Positions 48,249 through 57,044 of a stretch of 64,000 nucleotides of DNA are shown here, one piece after another. Under the pieces are notes generated by a model. It searched no databases. It saw only the letters and a list, made by a program, of their open reading frames with translations, and was not told the DNA's origin. Position 1 is the stretch's first letter. Each line of letters begins with the position of its first letter. The position numbers and the translations under genes are program-made. The stretch comes from Amycolatopsis tucumanensis (lineage in GTDB: Bacteria; Actinomycetota; Actinomycetes; Mycobacteriales; Pseudonocardiaceae), in the NCBI RefSeq assembly GCF_021654135.1, contig NZ_JAKGSD010000002.1:124001-188000 (forward strand), given 5' to 3'.

Positions 48249-49865
48249 TCAGCGGGGCGCGATCACGCGCAGCTGCAGCATCGCCGCGAACCGGGCCTCC
48301 GGGTCGGACAGGTCCAGCTGCGCGACCTCGGCCAGGCGCCGCAGCCGGTAGCGGAAGGTGTTGGGGTGCACGTAGACCGCGCTAGCGGCCGCGTTCACGT
48401 CCCCGAAGGCGTCCAGCCACGCGCGCAGCGTCTCGACCAGGTTGGTGTTGTGCTGCCGGTCGTAGTCGAACAACCGCGCGACCGGGCCGGTCGGGCGGTC
48501 GCCCCGCGCGGCGACCAGGTCGCGCAGTTCCAGCAGCAGCGCCTCGACCTGGACGTCGGCCAGGCGGGCGACCCGGCGGCCGGTGCGCGGTTCCGCCCGC
48601 AGCACCCGCAGCGCCCGGTCCGCGCTGGCCCTGGCGCCGGCCAGTGCCGGGACGTCCTCGGCGACCGGTCCGATCGCGACGACCGCGGGCACCCGCTCCC
48701 CCACCCGGTCCAGGAATTCCGTCGCGATGGACACCGCCCACTGCTCGCCGTCGCCCTCGCCCTCCACCGGGACCAGCCCGTAGGCCACGTCCCCGACGAG
48801 GGCGCTCGCGGCACGCGGGTGCACCGCGGTCAGGTGCATCGCGAGACCGTCGCTCACCCGTTGGAGTTCGGTCGCCACCCCGGCGTCGTCCCGCTCGCCG
48901 GGGCCGCGGTCGGCGAGCGCGAGCGCGAGCACCACCACCGGACGGCCGGCCAGCCCCAGCCGGGACATGGCCTCGCGTGCTCCGGCGCCGCCTTCGAGCG
49001 CGGTGCTGAGCAGTTCGGTTCGCAGGCGGCGGGACACGTCGGTGCCCGCGCGAACGCGCAGCATGTGCAGCGCGACGAGCCGGGCCGCCTCCCGCAGCGC
49101 CTGCTCGCGCTCCGCGCTGAGCGGTTCCCGCACCGCCGCCCAGATCGAGCCGAGCACCTCGTCACCGGCCCGCACGGCGACGGCGACCCGCGGCATCGTC
49201 AGGCCGTCGAGGTTCACCAGCGCGTCGACGTAGACGAGCCGGTCGCTGCGGTACAGCTCGCGGAACACGCCCCGGTCGGTGAGCATCCGGGCGAAGCGTT
49301 CCGGCACCTGCCGTCCCAGGATCGTCTCCACCCGGGACGGGTCGGCTTCGTCCTGGCGGCCGGAGAACGCCAGCACCCGCGAGCGCGGGTCCTCGATCGT
49401 CACCGGCGCGTCGATCAGCTCCGCGATCGCGTTGGCCACCGCGAACAGGTCGCCGGAGGGCACGCCGCCCAGCATCTCCGGCTCGGCCTGACCGACGTCG
49501 CCCTCGGCGAGCAGCGCCCGCAGCATCGCGGCCAGCTGCGCCCAGGACGCCCCGCGCGTCAGGCCCAGCAACACCACGCCGGTCTCGTCGACGGCGGCAG
49601 TGACCTCCGCCGGCACGGCGACCGGCGCGCGCACCACCAGCCCCGCCGCCTCCTGCTTGCCGAGCCCGCGCAGCAGGCGGACGATGTCCGCCTGCTCGCG
49701 GACGCCCACGCCGAGCACGAGCGCGTGGCGGGGCAGCACGGGTTCCTCGAACGGGTCGTGGATCGCGACGCCGCCGATGTCCCCGGCGCGGCCCGGGTCG
49801 CCGTGGACGAGGTCGAGCAGCGTGCCACCGAGGTCGTCGAGGACACGGACCACACCGGCGCTCAC
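48249..49865 (-). CDS. PucR/CdaR family transcriptional regulator
   Basis: The 538-residue protein starts at GTG 49865. It has an N-terminal PucR-like sensing domain (VLPRHALVLGVGVREQADIV), a GAF-like middle, a GGDEF-like segment and the C-terminal helix-turn-helix NAAASAVYVHPNTFRYRLRR typical of PucR/CdaR activators. These regulators switch on use of purines, amino acids or sugar acids. It lies 25 nt downstream of the racemase gene on the same strand, so it may be the distal gene of, and activator for, the peptide/D-amino acid operon. Confidence 0.9.
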   Translation of the reverse strand: MSAGVVRVLDDLGGTLLDLVHGDPGRAGDIGGVAIHDPFEEPVLPRHALVLGVGVREQADIVRLLRGLGKQEAAGLVVRAPVAVPAEVTAAVDETGVVLLGLTRGASWAQLAAMLRALLAEGDVGQAEPEMLGGVPSGDLFAVANAIAELIDAPVTIEDPRSRVLAFSGRQDEADPSRVETILGRQVPERFARMLTDRGVFRELYRSDRLVYVDALVNLDGLTMPRVAVAVRAGDEVLGSIWAAVREPLSAEREQALREAARLVALHMLRVRAGTDVSRRLRTELLSTALEGGAGAREAMSRLGLAGRPVVVLALALADRGPGERDDAGVATELQRVSDGLAMHLTAVHPRAASALVGDVAYGLVPVEGEGDGEQWAVSIATEFLDRVGERVPAVVAIGPVAEDVPALAGARASADRALRVLRAEPRTGRRVARLADVQVEALLLELRDLVAARGDRPTGPVARLFDYDRQHNTNLVETLRAWLDAFGDVNAAASAVYVHPNTFRYRLRRLAEVAQLDLSDPEARFAAMLQLRVIAPR

Positions 49866-49890
49866 CGCGACGCCCCACCTCCTCGCCGGC

Positions 49891-50997
49891 TCAGCAGGCC
49901 ACCCGCTCGGTCGCCGTCGTCACCTCGGCCAGCAGCTCCGGCACCGGCTCCACCCCGATGCCCGGCGCCGCGGGCACGTCCAGGTGCCCGCCGGAGAGCA
50001 CGAACGGCTCGGTGATGTCGGTGCGATAGTAGCGGTCGGAGGCGGAGGTATCGCCGGGCAGCGTGAAGCCGGGCAGCGCGGCGAGCGCGAGGTTGGCGGC
50101 GCGGCCCAGCCCGGATTCGAGCATGCCGCCGCACCACACCGGCACCCCGTGAGCGGCGCACACGTCGTGCACCCGGCGGGCTTCCAGGTAGCCGCCGACC
50201 CGGCCGGGTTTGATGTTGACGACCTGGCACGCGCCGAGCGCGATCGCGTCCGCGGCCGACTTCGCCGACACGATCGACTCGTCCAGGCACACCGGCGTGG
50301 CCAGCCGCTTGGCGAGTTCCGCGTGGCCGAGCACGTCCTCCTCGTCCAGTGGCTGCTCGATCAGCAGCAGCCCGAACGGGTCGAGCCGGGCCAGGTGGCG
50401 CGCGTCGGCGAGCGTGTACGCGGTGTTGGCGTCGACCTGCAGCAGCACGTCGTCGCCGAAGCGTTCCCGGACCGCCCGCACCGGCTCGACGTCCCACCCT
50501 GGCTGGATCTTGAGCTTGATCCGCACGTACCCGGCGTCGAGGTAGCCGCCGACGGTGTCGAGCAGTTCGCCGACCGAGCCCATGATCCCGACCGACACCC
50601 CGCACGGCACCCGGTCGCGCACCGCGCCCAGTTCCCGCGCCAGCGGGCGGCCTTCGGCGCGCAGCTCGGCGTCGAGCACCGCCATCTCCAGCGCGGCCTT
50701 GGCCATGCGGTGCCCCTTGAACGGCGCCAGCACCCGGCCCACCGCGGTGGCATCGAGGTGGTCGGCCTCCGCGAGCGCGGGCACGAAGAACCGCCGCAGC
50801 ACGTCGGCCGCGCCGTCCACGTACTCCGGCGAGTAGAGCGGGTCGGCCAGTGCGCCGCATTCGCCCCAGCCCACGGCCTCGTCCGTCTCGACCCGCACCA
50901 GCAGGATGTCGCGGGCGGTCTGCGTGCCGAACGAGGTCCGGAACGGAGCCACCAGCGGCATCTCGATGCGGCGCAGTTCCACTCCGGTCAGTTTCAC
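49891..50997 (-). CDS. N-acylamino acid racemase / o-succinylbenzoate synthase family (enolase superfamily)
   Basis: The 368-residue protein carries every catalytic landmark: Lys161 and Lys163 in IKLKI, Asp189 in LQVDAN, Glu214 in LIEQP, Asp239 in CLDES and Lys263 in NIKPG. As I recall it, the Amycolatopsis N-acylamino acid racemase has the same length and the same residue numbers. It racemises N-succinyl (or N-acyl) amino acids by proton exchange at C2. No menaquinone gene is nearby, so o-succinylbenzoate synthase is unlikely to be its job. The GTG start overlaps the GNAT gene, and an M20 deacylase follows upstream, completing a D-to-L conversion set. Confidence 0.93.
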   Translation of the reverse strand: MKLTGVELRRIEMPLVAPFRTSFGTQTARDILLVRVETDEAVGWGECGALADPLYSPEYVDGAADVLRRFFVPALAEADHLDATAVGRVLAPFKGHRMAKAALEMAVLDAELRAEGRPLARELGAVRDRVPCGVSVGIMGSVGELLDTVGGYLDAGYVRIKLKIQPGWDVEPVRAVRERFGDDVLLQVDANTAYTLADARHLARLDPFGLLLIEQPLDEEDVLGHAELAKRLATPVCLDESIVSAKSAADAIALGACQVVNIKPGRVGGYLEARRVHDVCAAHGVPVWCGGMLESGLGRAANLALAALPGFTLPGDTSASDRYYRTDITEPFVLSGGHLDVPAAPGIGVEPVPELLAEVTTATERVAC

Positions 50998-51833
50998 GCG
51001 CTGTCCTCCTTCGCCACGCGGGTGACGACGTACCACCCGGTCTTGTCGAATCCCGCGACGCGCGCGCCCTCGGCCAGCAACGTGCCGAGCGTGTCGCGCA
51101 CCGCGATCCGCCACCGCCGCGCCAGGCGCGGGTCCGCGCGGCGCAGCGTCTCGATGTCCCGCGGCGCGGCGACCAGCAGGGCCGGCCCGTCGAGACTGCC
51201 GAGGCGGGGCGTGTCGTTCTCCGCGCCGAGTGCCACGACCGCGCCGGGCGGCACGCTGACGCGCCGGGGTGTGCCGTCGCAGGCCGCTTCGACCTCGGGG
51301 GCGCCGATGCGCCAGTGCACGAGCAGCCGGTCGGTGTCGTCGTCACCGTTGATGTGGTCGTGCATCCCGCCGTAGAAGTTCGGCAGGTACTCCACGGCCT
51401 CGGCGGCGAGCTTGCCGAGGTTGAAGTAGGCGTTGCGGCTCACCAGCGGATCGAAGGTCCACTCGATCACCGAGATCCCCCGCGGCAGCGCCCAGGCCCG
51501 CTGGTGCAGCTTGAGCGCCAGCCCGACGCTGCGCCCGGCCATCACCGGGGACACGCCCGCGATGTGGCTGTGCATCACGCCAGGCGTGCCGAAGAACCCG
51601 ACGCAGGCGCCCACCAGCTCGTCCCCGACGAAGGCGCCGGAGACGTAGTTGCCCGCCTTGGTCAGCGCGCGCATGAGTTCGGTGGTCACCGGCGGGTTGG
51701 CCGGATCGGGCCGCCAGATCAGGTCGAACAGCCGGTACACCGCCTCCAGCTCGGGCAGTTCGGCGACCTCGCGGACGCGGACGCCCGCCGCGACCGCCGC
51801 CTTGGCCGCGGCCTCCTCGGGACTGGTCCTCAC
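50994..51833 (-). CDS. GNAT family acyltransferase (COG3375-like, probable amino acid N-succinyltransferase)
   Basis: The 279-residue protein has a GNAT core with the acyl-CoA loop region VMAGRSVGLALKLHQRAWAL and ISVIEWTFDPLVSRNAYFNL, the characteristic block of the COG3375 group. It ends with a C-terminal extension. Members are found beside N-succinylamino acid racemases, where they put succinyl on D-amino acids. The GTG start at 51833 overlaps the M20 gene by GTGA. The role here is inferred from that known pathway and its neighbours. Confidence 0.85.
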   Translation of the reverse strand: MRTSPEEAAAKAAVAAGVRVREVAELPELEAVYRLFDLIWRPDPANPPVTTELMRALTKAGNYVSGAFVGDELVGACVGFFGTPGVMHSHIAGVSPVMAGRSVGLALKLHQRAWALPRGISVIEWTFDPLVSRNAYFNLGKLAAEAVEYLPNFYGGMHDHINGDDDTDRLLVHWRIGAPEVEAACDGTPRRVSVPPGAVVALGAENDTPRLGSLDGPALLVAAPRDIETLRRADPRLARRWRIAVRDTLGTLLAEGARVAGFDKTGWYVVTRVAKEDSA

Positions 51834-52948
51834 CGGCGCACGTCCGTCAGCAGGTCGGCGACCAGGGCCGACACCAGCGCGGTGCGGCCGGGCAGCTCGC
51901 CGATCCGCACGTGCTCGGTATCGGCGTGCGCGCCGCCGCCGACGGCACCCAGCCCGTCGAGGGTGGGCACCCCGGCGCCCGCGGTGAAGTTGCCGTCCGA
52001 GGCGCCCCCGACCGCGGCGGCCGCCAGCGGCGGCAGACCGAGCGTGGCCGCCACCTTCTGCGCGCGGGCGAACAGCGCGGCCGACGACTCCGCTTCCAAC
52101 GGGGGCCGGTTCGGGCCGCCCAGCACCTCCACCACCGAACCCTCCACAACGGACTCCAGCGCCCGCATCCGCCCGTCCACCCTGGACTGCTCGGCCGCGC
52201 TGCGGACGCGCACGTCGACCGCGAACTGCCCGGCGGCGGGCACGGTGTTCGCCGTGGTGCCGGCGGACAGCACGGTCGGCGTCACGCTCGTGCCGCGCCC
52301 GGGGTCCGCGAGGCCCGCCACCGCCAGGATCTGGTGCGCCAGCTCGACGGTGGCGTTGACGCCGCGTTCCGGTTCCAGTCCGGCGTGCGCGGCCCGGCCC
52401 TTCACCTGGACCTGGTACAGCGACACGCCCTTGCGCTCGGTCTTGAGCGCCCCGCCGTCGGCGGAGGCCTCCAGCACCAGCGCGGCGGCGCAGCCCGCGG
52501 CCTCGTCCTCGATCAGGGCGCGCGAGCTGGGCGAGCCCAGCTCCTCGTCGCCGGTGATCAGGATGGTCACCCCGGCCCGGTCGCCGAGCGCGGCGACGGC
52601 GTGCAGTGCCATCACCACCCCGGCCTTCATGTCGAAGCAGCCGGGCCCGCGCAGCACATCGCCCTCCACTGTGTACGGATGCGTGGCCAGGGAACCCAGC
52701 GGCCACACGGTGTCGTGGTGGCCGAGCAGCAGGACCCGCGCGGGGCCAGGGCCGAAGCGCCAGCGCAGGTGCGTCCACCCGTCGCGGACGACCTTCTCCG
52801 GCGGCACCCCGAGGAGCCGCTCGCCGAGGCGCGCGAGCGAGTCCGCGCTCGCGGCCACCGCCGCGTGGTCCGACGACGGCGATTCGCAGGTGACCAGCCG
52901 CTCGATGTCGTCGAGCATCGCGGGCAGGTCCGGGAACGGCATGCTCAC
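51830..52948 (-). CDS. M20 family metallopeptidase (CPG2/ArgE-like; probable N-acyl-L-amino acid deacylase)
   Basis: The 372-residue protein has His77 and Asp79 in LLGHHDTVWP, Asp106 in GCFDMKAG, Glu135-Glu136 in TGDEELGS, and a dimerisation domain beginning KGRAAHAGLEPERGVNA. It resembles carboxypeptidase G2-like enzymes and desuccinylases. GTG 52948 is taken as start because it forms the GTGA overlap seen throughout the operon. ATG 52942 is the alternative. It would release free L-amino acid after racemisation. It has no signal peptide, so it acts in the cytosol. Confidence 0.9.
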   Translation of the reverse strand: MSMPFPDLPAMLDDIERLVTCESPSSDHAAVAASADSLARLGERLLGVPPEKVVRDGWTHLRWRFGPGPARVLLLGHHDTVWPLGSLATHPYTVEGDVLRGPGCFDMKAGVVMALHAVAALGDRAGVTILITGDEELGSPSSRALIEDEAAGCAAALVLEASADGGALKTERKGVSLYQVQVKGRAAHAGLEPERGVNATVELAHQILAVAGLADPGRGTSVTPTVLSAGTTANTVPAAGQFAVDVRVRSAAEQSRVDGRMRALESVVEGSVVEVLGGPNRPPLEAESSAALFARAQKVAATLGLPPLAAAAVGGASDGNFTAGAGVPTLDGLGAVGGGAHADTEHVRIGELPGRTALVSALVADLLTDVRR

Positions 52949-55900
52949 ACCACCTTCGGTGTGGCCCGCACGCCGTGGTGCACGTACCGCTCACCGGTGG
53001 GCAGCGAGTAGAACGTGACCGGCATCCAGGACTCCATCTGCGGGATCCACACCACGAACAGGTCGTCGTCGACGGCGACCAGCTCGTACTCCTCGACCGG
53101 GTCGGGCACGAGCTCGGCCAGCTCGCCGGTGACGGTGGTGCGCAGCTTCGGTGTGTCCCCGTCGAGGAACACCTCCATGCGGGTGCTCGCGCGCTCGTAC
53201 GTGCCCAGGTGCGGGGTGATGTCGACGGCGACCGGCTCGTCCGGCGGCGCCAGCGGGTGTGGCACGGCGACGCCGGCCAGTTCGGCGAAGATCTCCCGGT
53301 ACAGGTCCTCGTACAGGCCGCGGGTGTTGCCGCCGTTGGTGAGCAGCGTGACCGCGAGCCCCGCGGCGGGCAGCAGGCGCAGGAACGCGGCCTGCCCGAT
53401 CGTGTTGCCGTCGTGCCCGAGCACCAGCTGCCCGTCCCAGTGCAGCCGGAACCAGCCGATGCCCCACGAGTCGGCCAGCGAGTGCTTGTCCGGCAGGTCG
53501 ACCTGCTTGTCCGCCATCGCCGCGGCCGCTTCCGCGCTGAGCACGCGGGTGCCGTCGGCGGCCAGGCCGCCGGTCAGGTGCATTCGCGCGAACGCCAGCA
53601 CGTCCGCCGCGGTGGAGTCGATGAGGCCGGCCGGGCCCGCGGAGCGCGGCAGCGTCCACACCGGCGCCGTGACCGGTTCCGGGGAGCCGACGTGGCCCAC
53701 CGCGGCGCGGAACATCAGCGCCTCTTCGGGCAGCGTCACCGTGCGGGTCAGACCGAGCGGGGTGAACAGGCGCTCCCGCAGCGCGGCGTCCCACGTGCCG
53801 CCGGTGAGCTTCTCGATGACCCGTCCGGCCAGCGAGAACCCGGAGTTGCAGTAGGACCAGGTGGCGCCGAGCGGGTGGTTCTGCGCGACCTCGTCCAGCC
53901 GCGCCACGTACTTCTCCAGGCAGTCGTCGCCGCGGCCGGTGTCGGTGAAGACGTCGCCGTCGATGCCGCTCGTGTGGGTGAGCAGGTGGCGCATCGTCAC
54001 CTGCTTGGTGGTGTCCGGGTCCGCCAGCCGCAGCTCCGGCAGCACGTCCGCCACGGGGGCGTCGAGGTCGAGCAGCCCCTCGTCGGCGAGCTGCATGGCG
54101 ACGGTCGCCGTCCACACCTTGGAGATCGAGCCGATCTGGAACACCGAGTCCGTCGTGGCCGCGACACCGGTGTTCACGTTGAGCACCCCGTGGGCGGCCT
54201 GCACCACCTCGTCCTCGGCACCCAGGCGCAGGATCCCCAGCGCCGCACCGGGCACGTGGTGGCGTTCGGCGAGTTCGGTCAGGCGCCGCTGCCAGTGCGC
54301 GGCGTCCAGCGGCGGGCGGCGGCCGGGCGTGTGCCGCTCGACCCAGTCCACGACGCGCCGGTTGTAGTCGAGGCGGTGCGAGGGCCGTCCGTTGAGGATG
54401 AACGCGTGCGCGCCGCCCGGGTACAGCACCAGCCGGGTGGGCACGCCGCGCTCGCGCAGCGCGGTGTGCCACTGCTGTGCCTGGCCCACCGGGCAGAGCA
54501 GGTCGGCGCCGCCGTGCAGCACGAGCGTCGGCGTGCGGACCTGGTCGACCTTCGCCAGCGGCGACATCGCGGCGTAGGCATCGGGGTCGTCCCACGGCAG
54601 CGCGCCGAGTTCGTGCGCCGCCAGCAGGTGCCCCTCGTCCGAGGTGCCCGCCATGCTGGTCAGGTCGGTGACCACGCCCCCGGCGACGGCCGCGGCGAAC
54701 CGGTCGTCGCGGCTGGTGAGGTAGCAGGTCATGAAGCCGCCGTAGCTGTACCCGGTGACCGCGAGCCGGTCCGGGTCGGCGACGCCTTCGGCGACGAGGT
54801 CGTCCAGCGGCTCCAGGAAGTCCTTGGCGTCGGCGGTGCCCCAGCCGCCGCGGACGGCGGTGAAGAACTCCTCGCCGTAGCCGTCGCTGCCGCGCGGGTT
54901 GAGCAGCAGCACGGTCCAGCCGCGGGCGACGAGTTCCTGGTGGTAGAAGTGGATTTCGTCGGCGCCGCCCTGCCACGCGTTGTGCGGTCCGCCGTGGATG
55001 TCGAGCAGCAGCGGCGCGGGGCCGGTGGTGGCCGGGTCGCGCAGCAGCCAGCCGTGCACGACGGTGCCGTCGGAGATGCGGAACTCCCGCTCCTGCGGGG
55101 TGACCAGCTCGATGCCCTCCGCCGTGTGTCCGGTGAGGACGGTCTCGGCGCCGGTGGACAGGTCGAGGCTGACGATTTCGCCGTAGGAGTCCGGCGTGGT
55201 GAGGACGACGGCCGCGGTGGTCCCCGCGACGCTCAGCCCGGCCACGGTCCGTCCGGCGCCGGTGAGCACCGGGCGCGGGGTGCCGCCGTCGACGGGCACC
55301 GAGTACAGGTGGGTGCAGCCGCGGTCGCGCACGCAGAACAGGACGCTGCGGCCGTCATCGGTGAGCTGTGGCCAGGCTCCGGGGTAGGCGGGACCGCCGG
55401 GCATCACGTTGCGGTCCAGCGCGGCGGCGAGGTTCACCGGATCGCCCCCGTCGAGCGGGATCCGGATCAGCCCGGCGTGGCTCTCCGGCCCGCGCTGGTT
55501 GCCGACGACGAGCAGCGCGCCGCCGTCCGCCGTCCACGTCAGCGCCGCGGCGAGCCCGTCGGCGAGACCCACCTCGCGCGGGGTGGCGGCGGGATCGGTC
55601 ACGTCGAGCACGTGCACCGGGACCCGGATGGCGAGGTCGCGCTCGGCGCCGGTGGCGGCGGCGAAGGCCAGCTTGCCGCCGTCCGGCGACCACGCCGGAT
55701 CCCCGGCGTGCCAGTCGCCGCTGGTCACCTGGCGGCAGTCGCCGGTGGCGACGTCCACGACGTGCAGGTGCGCGCGCTTGCCGCGCAGCACACCGGCGCC
55801 GTCGGCGTGGTAGTCGAGCCGGTCGGCGACGATGGGCGCGTGGTCGGCCTCGTCCGGGGTGAGGTCGACGGCCGCGGTGAACGCGATCTTCGTGCCGTCC

Positions 55901-56247
55901 GGGCTCCACACCGGCCGTCCCGCGCCCAGCGGCAACGAGGTGAGGCGCTCGGCCTCGCCGCCGCCGGCGGGCAGCAGCCAGACCTGCGGCGGCCCGTCCA
56001 CCGCGCGCAGGAACGCGATGCGGCTGCCGTCGGGCGACCAGGCGGGTGCGGTGTCGGCCCGTCCGAGCGTCAACCGCCGCGCCCGCCCGGCGGGGACGTC
56101 GGCGCGCCACAGGCTGTGCACGTTCTCGTCGGCGGAGAGGTCGCTGCCGCGCAGGACGTAGACGACCGCGTCGCCCGAAGGGGACAGCGCGGGCTGCTCG
56201 GGCACGGTCAGGTCGGTCAGGTCCGTGATGCGCTGGCGTCGGGTCAC
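52945..56247 (-). CDS. Fusion of an S9 prolyl-oligopeptidase-type peptidase and a beta-lactamase/S12-type domain
   Basis: The 1100-residue protein has an N-terminal beta-propeller (repeats such as PAWSPDGSRIAF, PVWSPDGTKIAF, PAWSPDGGKLAF; residues 1-390). The S9 hydrolase domain follows, with Ser501 in GYSYGGF, Asp582 in HGGADLL and His614 in GGAHAF. After a short linker, residues 645-1100 form a serine beta-lactamase-like domain with SISK (707-710), Tyr799-Cys-Asn801 and HDG (945-947). Both active sites are intact. There is no signal peptide. S9 enzymes cut L-peptides, and S12 relatives include D-aminopeptidases and DD-peptidases. The GTG start overlaps the ABC ATPase gene. The tail domain is a paralogue of the protein at 61473. 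Confidence 0.93.
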   Translation of the reverse strand: MTRRQRITDLTDLTVPEQPALSPSGDAVVYVLRGSDLSADENVHSLWRADVPAGRARRLTLGRADTAPAWSPDGSRIAFLRAVDGPPQVWLLPAGGGEAERLTSLPLGAGRPVWSPDGTKIAFTAAVDLTPDEADHAPIVADRLDYHADGAGVLRGKRAHLHVVDVATGDCRQVTSGDWHAGDPAWSPDGGKLAFAAATGAERDLAIRVPVHVLDVTDPAATPREVGLADGLAAALTWTADGGALLVVGNQRGPESHAGLIRIPLDGGDPVNLAAALDRNVMPGGPAYPGAWPQLTDDGRSVLFCVRDRGCTHLYSVPVDGGTPRPVLTGAGRTVAGLSVAGTTAAVVLTTPDSYGEIVSLDLSTGAETVLTGHTAEGIELVTPQEREFRISDGTVVHGWLLRDPATTGPAPLLLDIHGGPHNAWQGGADEIHFYHQELVARGWTVLLLNPRGSDGYGEEFFTAVRGGWGTADAKDFLEPLDDLVAEGVADPDRLAVTGYSYGGFMTCYLTSRDDRFAAAVAGGVVTDLTSMAGTSDEGHLLAAHELGALPWDDPDAYAAMSPLAKVDQVRTPTLVLHGGADLLCPVGQAQQWHTALRERGVPTRLVLYPGGAHAFILNGRPSHRLDYNRRVVDWVERHTPGRRPPLDAAHWQRRLTELAERHHVPGAALGILRLGAEDEVVQAAHGVLNVNTGVAATTDSVFQIGSISKVWTATVAMQLADEGLLDLDAPVADVLPELRLADPDTTKQVTMRHLLTHTSGIDGDVFTDTGRGDDCLEKYVARLDEVAQNHPLGATWSYCNSGFSLAGRVIEKLTGGTWDAALRERLFTPLGLTRTVTLPEEALMFRAAVGHVGSPEPVTAPVWTLPRSAGPAGLIDSTAADVLAFARMHLTGGLAADGTRVLSAEAAAAMADKQVDLPDKHSLADSWGIGWFRLHWDGQLVLGHDGNTIGQAAFLRLLPAAGLAVTLLTNGGNTRGLYEDLYREIFAELAGVAVPHPLAPPDEPVAVDITPHLGTYERASTRMEVFLDGDTPKLRTTVTGELAELVPDPVEEYELVAVDDDLFVVWIPQMESWMPVTFYSLPTGERYVHHGVRATPKVV

Positions 56248-57044
56248 CGGGTTCTCCTCTGTGCGCGAAGGGGTCGGACGGGCAGGGGCTCCTCGCCGGA
56301 GCCGGTGTCCGGATCGGACACGTCCCCACCGGAAGCGGCCGCGAGCAGCTCGCGGGTGTAGGGGTCCTCCGGTTCAGTGAGGACCCGGTCGGCGGGACCG
56401 TGTTCGACAATCCGGCCCCGGTACATCACGGCGATGAAGTCGCTGACGTAGCGCACCACCGCCAGGTCGTGCGAGATGAACAGCATCGACAACCCGGTCC
56501 GCTCCTGCAGGTCGCGCACGAGGTTGAGCACGGTGCCTTGCACCGAGACGTCGAGCGCGGAGGTGATCTCGTCGGCGATGATCACCTCCGGGCGCGCGGC
56601 GAGCGCCCGCGCCAGGGCCACGCGCTGGCGCTGCCCGCCGGAGAGCTGGGCGGGCCGCATCCCGGCGCGGTCCGCGGCGAGGCCGACCTGCGCCAGGAGG
56701 CGTTCAGCCTCGGCGCGCCGGTCGGTCCGGCCGCGCGGGATCGCCTCGGCGATCGAGGCGCCGATGGTCATCCGGGGGTCCAGCGCGGAGTACGGGTCCT
56801 GGAACACCATCTGCACCGGACCGGGCTGCCGGACCGGCCGTCCGCCGACGAGGATCCGCCCGGCGGTGACCGGCGCGAGGCCCACCGCGGCGCGGGCGAG
56901 GGTCGACTTGCCGGAGCCGGACTCGCCGACGAGACCGACGATCGCGCCGTCCGGCACGGTGAGGTCCACCCCGTCCACGGCGGTCGTACCGCGCCGCCGC
57001 GAGCCGTAGCGGACGGAGACGCCCTCGAAACGCAGTTCGCTCAT
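56244..57044 (-). CDS. Oligopeptide/dipeptide ABC transporter ATP-binding protein (OppF/DppF type)
   Basis: The 266-residue ATPase has Walker A GESGSGKS at 40-47, LSGGQRQRVALARAL, Walker B VIIADEITSALDVSVQG and FISHDLAVVRYVSD. It lacks the extended C-terminal cysteine motif of its partner ATPase, as OppF proteins often do. ATG 57044 overlaps the previous gene by ATGA. It is the second nucleotide-binding domain of the peptide importer. Confidence 0.93.
   Translation of the reverse strand: MSELRFEGVSVRYGSRRRGTTAVDGVDLTVPDGAIVGLVGESGSGKSTLARAAVGLAPVTAGRILVGGRPVRQPGPVQMVFQDPYSALDPRMTIGASIAEAIPRGRTDRRAEAERLLAQVGLAADRAGMRPAQLSGGQRQRVALARALAARPEVIIADEITSALDVSVQGTVLNLVRDLQERTGLSMLFISHDLAVVRYVSDFIAVMYRGRIVEHGPADRVLTEPEDPYTRELLAAASGGDVSDPDTGSGEEPLPVRPLRAQRRTR

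Noticed and set aside
49891..50997. Enolase-superfamily protein as menaquinone o-succinylbenzoate synthase
   Set aside because: No other menaquinone gene is near, while a GNAT protein and an M20 deacylase are, which fits N-acylamino acid racemisation.
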